Assembly (NCBI GenBank): GCA_017590115.1
Contig: JAGGNK010007115.1
Location: forward strand, 2,636,804 to 2,700,803
Length of the DNA stretch: 64,000 bases
From: Montifringilla adamsi
Lineage: Eukaryota; Chordata; Aves; Passeriformes; Passeridae
Direction: 5' to 3'
Shown in pieces: positions 45,701-57,700 of this stretch. The notes beneath the pieces were generated by a model. It ran no database searches, was not told where the DNA came from, and saw only the letters and a list, made by a program, of their open reading frames with translations. The position numbers and the translations under genes were made by a program. Every line of letters starts with the position of its first letter. Positions within the stretch are counted from its first letter, which is position 1.

Positions 45701-48700
45701 TTGAAACCTCCCCAGGACAGAGCAACAGCAATTCCCACTTCAAGAGAAGCCCAATACTCATCTATCCAGAACACTGGGGCTCCATCAGCACCGAGAGCTG
45801 CCCCATGTGCAGCCAGCACAGGATGTTAAGAGTGAGCTGCCAGAAACCAGGATTGACCACAGCACCAAACACTGACATGAAGGGCAGAGCTTTCTCCTGA
45901 CTCACCTGCCCATCCTCATACTGCTTTGTCAACCAGCCCTTCTTGAAGTTCAGCAGGTCGGGCTGGAAGAAAGGAGAGAGGGATCAGGAGAGGGAAGAAG
46001 TGTCTGCGCCCAGAAGGCAACAGCAGCGAGTTGATAAAACCCAGCAGAGCAATGAAAGAGACCAAAAACAGTTAAATTCACAGAATCATATAATAGTTTG
46101 GGTTGGAAGGGCCTTTTAAAGGTCATCTACCCCAAGCTGAATCATTACATTGCATGGTGGCTAAATGTTTGCTCCCAGGAGGAATGGAGACCTCTGCACA
46201 GTTTATGCAGGCTGTTCCCTTCCTACCATTTCTCTTGCAATTTCCTACTGCTACACCAGCATTACAGAGAAAGGATAAACAAGGAATTAGCAAGACTTCA
46301 GACAGTTTTACCCTCTATTATATATTATGAAAGAAAAATGATGTGCTATTGATGCAAAGCTGTGGGGTTCAAAACAGGCTGAGTTCCCAAGGCTGGAAAT
46401 ACAGGGAATCCGAGCCCTGCACCACCCAAATGACACCTGCTTTTTCCTCCAGTGTGGGTGCATGGGGATGTTGAATTTCTGAGGAAAGCAAGCAGGACAG
46501 CGTGGGATAACTGCTGCCAGCCCCTCCTCCCAGCCCTGCCTGTGTGCAGGGAAGGATGTGGTGGAAATGCTTTCACTCCCCCGAGGCTGAGCTCCTCCAG
46601 CTGCTCCACGTGCTGTAGAGTGGAGGAGGAAAACACAGCAGTGTGTGAAATCCAGCTGCAGCATCTGAAATCGGCTACAGCAAGGGCAGCAATGGAAACT
46701 GGGTCTGGGAGCCTATTCAATCAAACCCATGGGGCAGCACATCCCATATCTGAGTGATCCTGTGGTGGTGGGAACCCAGTCCTGCTCCACAAAAACACAG
46801 GGGAAAGTAAAGTAATGCATTATAGAATGTTTTGGGTTGGAAGGAACAGTAAAATCATCCTGTTCCAATCCCCTGCCACGGGCAAGGACAGCTTCCACTA
46901 CCCCAGACTGCTCCAAACCCCATCCAACCTGGCCTTGAACACTTCCAGAGATGGGGCAGCAATAGCTTCTCTGGGCAACCTGTGCCAGGGCTTCACCACC
47001 CTCACAGGGAAGAATTTCTTCCTAATATCTAATCTAAACCTGCACGACTTTCTTCCCTTCACTAGATAATGTGCATTGCCACTTCATATGCACTTCTTAT
47101 TCCCACCAAGAATTTAAAAATCACTCTTGTGGCTGTACAAGTCTACAGGAAAAGCTCCAGAAACACCAAGCTACTGCATTTTTCTGATAAGTCCTTCAAT
47201 AGAAGCTGTCCATCCACAAAAAATGCAACTTGTATTTACAGTAGGTCTGTAATCTATTTGAGAGATTAGCAAGTGTATTTATTTTGTCCCTACAGAAGGG
47301 TGGTGAGGGAGAGGAGAGTACTTTGTGTTTATTCTGTACTGTTTGCCTCCAGGTCTGGTGAGCATTTGAAATATGCAAAGGGAGGAGGAAAGCTCAGGAG
47401 GGAAGGTTCAGCCCTTCCTTGCAGCCTTCATCCCACTCACACCCACTTCCAACTGCATAAACATCAAGGAAATGGCATTAGAAAACTGGGACATGTGTTT
47501 GCTCAGCCTGGTCTGTGTCCCTGCCCCTGGCAGGGGAGTTGGAACAAGATGATCTTTAAGGTCCCTTCCATCCCAAACCATTCTGGGATTCTGTGATCCT
47601 ATGAAAATACCACAGTCGTGACACAGCAGCTGGTCCAAGTCCAGAAACTGGACTGACTCTCTGCTGAGCTGGAAATGCCCTGCTGCAGCCTCTGCTGGGG
47701 ACACCACGGGGCAAAGAGGGGCTCTGGCCAGGTGAGGTGACCTCAGAACTTGTAGGGTGACATACAGCCTAAGTGTCTGACACATCACACAAAGCATTGA
47801 GGAAACGGGGTATTCCAGGGGAAAATAACCAGAGCAGGGTCTGCTTCCCAAGCTGCTGCTGTACTTTAAGGAAAAGTGCTCCTCACAGAAGACTGAGTTT
47901 TAATTTTTGCAACAGGCAAAAAGTGTGGCCATTCTCCAGCTGAGCCCCTGAGACTTTCAGCACTGGTCACACCTGATTCAGGTCCCTGAACCTGCTCCAA
48001 TTCTGAGTGCATCCCATATCCTATGTGCTGGCTGTGAGGAAAGCAGCAACAGTCCGGTTTTTGTGGGACCTTTTGGGAAGGGCCTCTCATGCCCTTCCCC
48101 AAGGCAGGGGACACCCCCCTGGTGGCTCACCGTCATAGAGGACTCCGTGGACCTTCTGTCCAGTGACTTTGCCCGGCGGTGTGGGGACAGAGGTGACGCA
48201 GACACGTCCAGGATGGAGCCCACGGCTGCTCCTTCACAAGTGAAGTCCTGTGTGAACAGCATTAGCCCAGATCAGTGCAGGAACTAGGACAGAGTCCTGC
48301 TCTCTTGGCTCATGGCATAAAAATCTGCTTTATTTAAGGGGCATCTCAGGCTCAGAACAAGTGTCATTTCCTTGGCAATACATTTTTTGTCCTTTCAGGC
48401 ACTAATTTGTTCCCATTATACCCAAGCATATCTGGGACTCTCAAACATGTTTCTTTTGTTACTTCACCCTATCCTGATGTGTCCTGCCATGCCAGGTCTG
48501 AAGTTTCTCTTTGTATTATGAAGAAAAAAGAGACAGTCTGATTTTCCACTCCAATCTACACCTGGCCAAGGGAGCAGAGCAGGAAAATTCGCACACACTG
48601 AGCACCCACAGCGGTTCAGCTCCTGCAGGAGCTGCCTGCGACTCCAAATCCACATCCATGGACAAACCCTGCAGCTAAACCCTTATCCTGGGCTGCGGGA

Positions 48701-51700
48701 TTCCAGGTTTTATCTTCCAGGATTCTGTGGCTGAGCATCTTACCCGTTTCCGTGGGAAAACCCTCTTCTCACTCCTGCCCTGCCGCGTCTCGCTGGACAG
48801 GGCGGCGCCTCCCGGCGCGTTCGTTTCCATGTGCTCCGCGTTCTCAATATCCAGTGCCTCGAATTTCTCAATCACCTGGGATCTCCTGGAAAACAGGGAC
48901 AAAAGGGAAACCAGAGATGTTTTAAACACATGAGCAGCAACTGCGTGGAGCTGTACAACCCCACAAGTTTAAGGTCACAGATTGCTCAACCCAGAGTTCA
49001 TGCACACCAGGCTTTTGGTCCTGGTTTCTCTGTGAGCTCCAGCATGGCCAAATCCAGGGTAAAAACACTGATCTGACATTATTTTACCCACAAAGTGGGG
49101 AAAAACCTCACATTATTCAGCTCTGCACCTAGCATCTTCAGTAACTAGAAACCTCTCACAAAACCAGCAATAATTTTTTATTTGTGACTTTAACAGCCCC
49201 TTGGGAAGTAGGGATTATGGAGCAGCTTTGGCTTAAGCTTTGCCTCTACCCTCTAGCACTGGGGTTCTCAATTGCACCCCAGAACCCTGACACGTCACAC
49301 CAAGCTGGGGTGCAGAGGTAATGGGTGGCTCTGGGTCCCCCAGTGTGTTCACTACAACAGGAACCCTCTGAAAACTCAACCCCACATGGGGAACAACCAC
49401 AGGACTGCACTGAGTAAGGGGTGTCCATAGGTGCCCCCAGACCACGGCTCTGGCTCACAGGATGTAGCAGCTGAAAGGACCTGAGGAGATGAGGAGCACC
49501 CTGTACCATGGCAGGGAACTCCCTGCGAATCTGGGGCCTTTCCCTCCTCTTAACTGGGCTGAAAATCCAGTCTGGACATCAGGAGGCACGACCTGAACTC
49601 TCAGACACTGCCTTGGTGGCCCATTGCACCGTGGCACTTGTGTTTCTGAGGATGGAGAACTATGAAGAAATGTGGATGGAGCAGGAGCCAACCCTGGATC
49701 AAACCCAAATGGGATTCTCTTAAGGACAAGCAAACAGGTGGAATTAGAAGTGCTGTTTCAGCATGAGAAGCTGCTCACTGACCCACAGGAGAGGAATTTC
49801 CAAAGAACCTGCTTGTGTCTAAGTTTGCATTTCCAGGGGTTCAGGAAAGTATTGGCCTCAGGTCTTCAATCACAAACTGGGAATATAAAGCAATAATCCA
49901 CCACCACCACATGCCAGCTGTGCTCCGAGCTGTGAGGCTTGAAGTTCCACTTCAAACCTCCCCAAAAAGCTCTGTCCACGTGGTTTCTTGACACAAAATT
50001 TGGACCCACATGTGCCACATCTAAACGTGGGGCTGTTTGCTCTGTGTGAGCCTCTGATGTGCATGAAAATCACAATGGCAACCACATGAGGGATAACAGG
50101 TTATCCAAAATAAAAACATTTTTAACACTTCCCACAAAGAGGAACAGCAGGTTAAGGATTCAAAAAACCATGAGATGTTCAGTTTTCAACCAATATTTGC
50201 ACCAAAATCTATAAATGAGACAACCAGTCTGAGCACATCCCATCCCCTGGGGGGCTGGAGCCCCCCACTGCTGCTCAGAGCCAGGCTGCCAGGACACAAC
50301 AAAAGAGGAAGGGACAAAATTGGTAGGGAAGACATTGGTTTGTAAATTTAAAGATCTTTGATGCTTTTAGGGGACATCTGTTCAGCCCCTCCTGCCTCCC
50401 AGTTTGCAAACTGGGAGTGGGTAGATCCCAGGCTCGTGCAGAGCTCCCGATTTCTCTGGGATGTTCTGCTCATGAGAAGCCTGACATAGGCCAGGCTGAG
50501 GAGCATAAATTCATGTTCTGTGTTCACTGACAGAAAGGGAATTGTGTTGGAGTCACATTCTTTTAACCCTTTTTGTACTGGGCCAGCCTTCTCTGAGTCT
50601 CAGTTCAGGAGGGAAGAAAAGGTCCATGAATTAACATTGTCTGTGCCCTATTAGGTGAAGGTCTAAAGAAAAACAAATCAAGAGGGGGAAAAAAAAAAAG
50701 AACAAAAACCCAACCAAAAAAACCATAAAAACAAAATCAAAAGCAGGTTGATTTTTCATGAAAAAGGGGCTGCACCACCAGGTTGTTCTACGGCTTGAGA
50801 TTGAGATGAGATGGTAGCGAAGCAGGCGAAGTAAAGGTGGACACGTCACACAGCAACACAGCAGGAGAAGGTGGAGAGCAACAAGACCTGGAAGAAAACA
50901 AGGCTGGAAAATGAATGAACAGAAGAGGAAATTATATATCTGCATCTACATATAAAACAAAATCAAAATCATTCCAGTCATTCATCATCGAAAAAGGGAG
51001 GAGAAAAATAAATCACTGCAACCAAATCACAGCCCCAAGGGTTAATATCATCCAGATTACAGGAAAGAATTTTTTTTTTCCCATTAGATCAACATTTCAG
51101 AGAGGTTACTGCCAGAGATCCTGGAGGGACGGGGAAGGAAGGGCTCTCCTCCCCTCCCCACGTGTTGGATAGAGCTGCTCCCTCTGCACAGCAGCTCTGG
51201 GTGGACAAAACGAGGCTGGGACAGGTATGAAGAAGCTTTTTGAAAGCTGCGGTGCATTTAGTGCTTTTCAACTACAAAAGCTCATCCCAAGGAATTCCTT
51301 GGCCATGCAGGCTGTCAATCTTTTCCAGGCCACTAAACCCAGGCTGCAGATCTCAGCTGTTAGTGGAGGGGGTGTGCAGTGGGAAGGAAAGCTCAAAAGA
51401 CCAGGATGAGTTGTCATTAAAGTGATTTTCTTTGATTGGAAGAAAGGCCTTTATTTTTATTGGATTCATTCATTATTTAGCATCAAGAAACATAGTAAGT
51501 GTAAGGAAAAGGAAGAGGCATTTCCCAAGAGGTCCACCAGAATGATGAGGATAGTTTTATGAGGAAAAAAAACTGTGTTTGGGAGAGCAGAAGCTCCTCT
51601 GTATGGGGAGAAGCAGAATTCAGAGCAGAGCTTTACACCTCAAGAAACTCCACAGAAGGAATTTGAGCAAGAAAAGTATTTTAAGCAATTTGAGACAATT

Positions 51701-54700
51701 CTGCTATTAATTGATGCTAGAAATACACCTCAGCCCCTGACCACACTCCTACATCAGATGTGGCTGACACCACAGTGAACTCTTGCCAGTGTGAGAAGAG
51801 TATCAGGTCAACTGGGAAAGCTGTGGTTTTACAGGCTGCACCCCTGGAATTGTGCACAAAAAACCAAGTTTGTCAAACTGAAATCCTGAGATGTGCATGG
51901 ATTTGCCCTTGCAGCTGCAGAGTCCCTCTGTGATATGGGGACTGCTGTCTAAGGACATTCCTGCAGCTCTTTCCAGCTGTGATATTCATATGCAACACCT
52001 CCAGATTCATCCATTGGGTTTCCAAAGTGCTGCCCCTGCCCTTCTGCCCTAGGGATGGGTCTGAGAGGAGAGACTGGAGATGGCTCAACCTCTCTGGCCG
52101 CAATGCCTGTCCCCCAGCCCAGTGTGACATCCTGGTGGGTGCTGCAGCCCTGTCCTGCCACGTGCCAGCAGAGGGAACTCGCACTCTGCTGCTCTGCCAA
52201 AATCGTGGAGATTATCTCCTGTTTCCTGATTCTGAGTGGCTGCAAGCTCAGACATCTGCATGGAGGCAGAGTTCAGGTATAAATGGTCAGCACAGAAAAT
52301 TCCTGGACTTAAATAATGTAATATTTCTTGTGATAAGGAAACAGGATGAGAAGCCTTGACAAATGGCTTTATCTGGAGCAAAGCCTGCAGGTGTGGCACT
52401 CAGGATGCAACACTGGGTACCTGAAATAATTATTTTCCATCCACAGCTCTGACACTTGCACTGACTTATACACAAAAAATGGGAGGCAGAGCTGAAAATA
52501 CCAACAGAATCTGAGTGAGTTCATTTGGCTGCACTGAAGGGCAGATCTGCACGATGCCTGGCTGGTGCCTGTGGGGTTGGCATGGGACAAGTGTTCCCAG
52601 ACATGTTAGTGGGTTACTGAGAAAGATTATTACAAATGGTGTTAAACCAGGGGGAAAAGCCAACCCCACAGCATGGAAGTGAGTTATTGTATCTGCCCAA
52701 CCTCAAACAGCACAGTCTGAGCTTGGAGGAGAAAAATGAGAGGGACATGGGGACTAAGTAAACTCAAGTTAAAAAGCAGCCAAGCCAAGCTGAGCAGGGT
52801 GCTGGGGAATGTTAATTCTCTGGTGCAACACTGGACAGTGTGTCTGTGCCCTGCTGAGTCCACTGAGCTCCAACATGACTGTCCGAGCTCCAGGACACAG
52901 GGCCTCTCCACCCACACCACCTGCACGGCCAATTCCCAGGTTACCAGAGGAGAAAGCAAACGTGCCCATCCCTGAACACCCACTGAGCCATCCCTGTCCA
53001 TGACACATTCCTCCAGCACCATGGGCTGTGATCCACGGCCAAACCCTCTGGCAGGTGGGGACCCCTCCCCCTTGTTTCTGCCATCATCCCCTTCCCAAAA
53101 GCTGGACCAGGTTCAGCCCTGTGGGCAGCAAGACCCCAGTGCAGCTCCTGCTCTTCTCCCTGCACCCATTCTGCTCTGATAAAAGCCCTGGGCTGATTCA
53201 GGGGAAATGCTGCCAATACTGATAAAGCAAAATACTGTTAACAGCCAGAGCCAGGCTGGGAAAAACAGACTTTCCCTGGGAAAAGGCACCCACCAGCAGG
53301 CAATGAGTGGGGCTGACATTATAAAAGGACAGACTCTGGCAGCAATGTCCTCTCCCAGGCCCTGTTATCTGTTATAATTCTGCTCCCCAGTTCTGTGCAG
53401 GATGATCCCAGTGCTGCAGGATAGCCCAGGGCAAGGGACTGCCAGAGGAATGCACTGCTCTGTCATGCCGGGGACAGGCACTGGCCAGAGCATCCTGTGC
53501 AAGCAAACACAGCAGGGACACAATGTCACCCACAGGCAGCACCAGCTCAGCCTGAAAGTCAGAGCCATCAGCCTTTTCTCAGCCCTGTCCCCAGGCAGGA
53601 TGGCCAAGGTGGTATCCTCCTCCGCCATCCTGGGGAAAAGCCAATTCCCAAGGCAGACAAAGCCAAACCCAAGCTTTCCTCATTTATTCCCAGTCCAGCA
53701 CTCCCTGCACACACTCTGGGCCAGGTTTGGGATCCTCCTGCTGACTGATGGCACCAGCACAAGGCTGTGCTGCACACCCCAGACCTGCTCCCAGCTCTCG
53801 GAAGCAAGTCTGGAAAACAGTCCTTTAGGGGCTGGGAAGCAGCAGAGGAGAGGCTCCTACTGAAACTGTGCGAGAGAGAACATGCCCGGAGGAGAACCAG
53901 GGCAGGAAAATCAGACTGGCAGGCAGCCCTCTCGCCCAGGGCCTGTCTCCCAGTTTGCTCCACTGCCCTCACTGCACAAATGTGTCTCTCCCAGGGCGAG
54001 TGGAGCCCATCCTTGGCCTCGCCCAGAGGGCACCCGGCGTGCGCGGCGGACGCCCTCCCCGTCCTCCTCCACACTAAGCTGTTTTGCAGCCTGCTGAGCC
54101 CTGCCTTGGCACTGCACCCACCTCTCCCTCCTCTCCCAGATTAATGCTGTGACATTTTGAAACCTCTCTCAGCTCATTAGGCAGTTGCGTAAGGCACCTG
54201 GCACTAACGCCACTAGGAGAGCTAACCTAATTAATGGTGCTGGCTGCCAGCGTGTGCCGCGCTGGGAGGGGCTGGCAGGGTGGGCATCCAACACCACCCG
54301 ACACCAGGGCAGGTTTAGATTAAATGCTAGGAGGAAATTCTTCCCTGTGATGGTGGTGAGGCACTGGCACAGGTTGCCCAGAGAAGCTGTGGCTGCCCCA
54401 TCTCTGGAAGCGTCCATGGTCAGGCTGGATGGGGCTTGGAGCAATCTGGGATAGTGGAAGGTGTCCCTGCTCATGGCAGAGGATGGAACTGGATGAACTT
54501 TAAGGTCCTTTCCAAACCAAATCATTCTATAACCCCAGAGCAGCCAGGCACGGTGACACCTGCCCACTACCACTATTAAAGACATCCCACCACCTGGGCA
54601 CCCTTAAACCCAGGAGCACTGAAAAACAAAGAAGCTCCACCCATCAAATTCCACCTGCTCCATCCAGGCTGCGCTGGGAACGCAACCTCACTGCTGCTGG

Positions 54701-57700
54701 AAGCATGCAAGGAGATGAGCCACTCATTCCTTACCTTCTCTCATTCCCAAAGAGCCGGGCCACTTCTTCTCTCCCAGGGCTACGAGCCCGGGTTCTCCGC
54801 TCTAGCCGCTTCCTCTCCACCTGGAAGGCCTCACGATTACTGATCCTAATGGCCTTGGGAACGTCGGCCAGGGTGGTGTACTGCCGGCTGGCTTTAAAAG
54901 AAAGGGGACGCCCCGATTTCTCAGCTCCCCTTCCTAAATCTCTGTTGTTGGAGTCCTTGTGCATGGGGCAACTGCTCTTCGAGTCCAAGGAGTTCAGAGA
55001 GAAGCTGTGAATCATTCGGTCGCCTGATCGGATACCTGGGGAAGGAAAGGGCTGGGCATGCTCCTGTGAGGGCGATTTGGGATAACTGTACCTGTTGTTC
55101 GGGGTGCTGGGGCTGGGCGGGCTTGGTGGGGGTGGCAGTTGCTGCTCTTCCAGCTTCGAGTCTTGTTTGGTCTTCTCCAAGGAGAAGTACCCGCTCTCGA
55201 CACGCGTCTTCCGCCCGCAGTCTATCCGGTCTCCGTTCATGGAGCTCTCCTCTAAGGGACAGAGAAGTCACCGTGCTTGGTTTCAAGTCCAAGTTCTGCT
55301 TTTAAGAAAGAAACACCCTGAATCCACCCAGGACAAGAGGCAGGTGTGAGAGCAAAGATGGTCTGGACACCAGCCCCATGCGGTGCTATCTCCTGCACCC
55401 TTGGCTTTTCCACCCTGAGCAGCCCTCATGCCCATGGAGACGGTGGGATACTCTGCAGGGAACTGGGGATGCTGATCCAACCCTTGGGCTAGGTTTGTAC
55501 AGGTGAAAGATCTGAACTTTCAAACCAAGAAATGGGCAGCTGCAGCTCTGCATTCATTTCCATCCCTGTCCTTCCCAGCACAGCTCCATGGGTGCAAGGC
55601 AATGGACACCTCACCCCTCCCCATCTCTCACCTTCTTTGCTGTCCAGCACGGGATCCTTCATGGAGCTGGCAGCCCCAGCTGGGCCCTGCATGGGGCTCT
55701 GGGCTGGGCCAATGCCACTGCCCCCATCTGCTTGGTCTTTGCCCCTCATTTCTTCCTGCCAGAGCGTGGACTTGGTGGCAGGGACCTTCTCAGCGCTGGG
55801 AATGTTGCTGCTGGTCACAGCCATCTTAGCAGGACCAGGCTCCTAAAAAAACCAGTTGACACAGGAAGTTAGAGAGTTTGCCCCAGCTCCACACTCAGGG
55901 TCTTGGGCTTGGCCCCGAGGTGTGAGCTCCACATAGATTGGGTGCTGCCCATGCCACAGCAGGACAGGGATGGGACAGCGACATGTGTCAGTGCTTTACG
56001 CCCTTTTAAAACATTCCCCATCATCTTCAGTGCTTCTCTGCTAACAAGGAGCTCTGGAGCCCATCAGATGATGGATGATGCACCTTTGGTGGCCATAGCC
56101 TGGCCAGCCCAGGTTCAGAATGTGACCCAGAAGAGGCAGCAGCTTTCCCAACTCCTTCCTTGGCTTTGTTCATTAGCAGATGTTTTGCTGTTGTCATATT
56201 AAACTTCTGCATTCACAGATTATTTTTCTTAAAGCCACCCATAAATCAATGACAATTAACTCCCCTTAGGATTGTGGGAAGTTTTCCAGCTGCTTGTTCC
56301 CTTTCCATGGAGCAGGGAGGAATATAGGAGTGCACAGACTGGCAACTGAAATCTGGGAACAAGGGCTGCAAAGAGCATCCTCTCTATCCCCTCCTCCCAC
56401 ATCAGGTGGGTTTTAGCCCTGCACCTCCACTGGCATTTGCAGGGCTGTGCCAGAGCCACCAGGGATCTCCCAGGGAGTGTGTCCTGGCTCCACACACAGC
56501 CATGACAAGCAGCAAATGACCTCAATTTTAAAAAAAATCCCCTTGGGAAATTTCACACTAAAGGAATGCAGTGTTGGAGGTAAATGATCCAGAGTTCACG
56601 GGCATCCTGCTCAAGGGGACCCTGCTGAAGCAGAGGATCAGGCCAATCTCCAAGGTCCCTTATACTCTCCTTCATTGATCCAAGCCCAAAGCTAATCACC
56701 AGCTCAGGATATATATCTTTATATATCTCTTACACACACCCCCATGTAATTATTTGTAGATATGTATTTAATTAGGCAGAGATGTGGGCCAAAAAGAAGT
56801 CTGTGAGGGAGCAGAGACATTAACTCTCTCCTGCTCAGGGGTATGAACAACTCCAAGAGGCAGAATGCACCAAAATCAGCAAAACCAGCCTCTGGTTGCA
56901 CGAGGTGTGTCTGGGCATGCTCTGCTTACCTGAGCCTGCCACACCCCTGTGCAAACCCAGGGCAGAGCCTCAAATCCCACATTTCAGCCCCAAACCCTGT
57001 CTCAAGTTCCCATGGGCAGCAGGCAGGCACAGGCATTCCAGTCTCTCCTGCTGTGGGAGCACAGCAAAAGCTGCAAGAGAAACCTGCCCTTTTCCCCCTA
57101 AAATTGCAACCAGCTTGCAAAGCAAAGTGAAAACACCTAACACTCCCTGTTGAAAAATCTGCAGCAGGAGTGATATTCCTTGCATTGCTCCCACCCTGGT
57201 GATTTTGCAGAGGGATGATGCAAAATGATGGGGGGAGTTGAAAATGACCTTGATGCTCCAAGAGCATCCAGCTGTAACCAAGGTCTGCTGTACCACAGAC
57301 AAGCAAAAGCTATGGAGAGTGAGAAAAAGCAGGAATACAAATTTTTTTTTTTATATCACAAAGGTGCCCACCCCTCCCTAAGCAGCTCTAAGACATGATC
57401 TACTGCCTGATTAGTGTGTGGCCACCATTAGGAAGAATGCAAGCATTCTCCACCAGCACATGGAGAGCAAGCTGAACAGCAGCCAACTCCAGGAGAGGCC
57501 ATTAAATTTTTTTTTTTAATATCACAAAGGTGCCCACCCCTCCCTAGTGTGTGGCCAGCTTTAGGAAGAATGCAAGCATTCTCCACCAGCACATGGAGAG
57601 CAAGCTGAACAGCAGCCAACTCCAGGAGAGGCCATTTCACAGAAAAGAATTTGGTGCTGATTTTCTCCTCAGCATCCTCTTTCCTTCCCTGGACCAGCCA

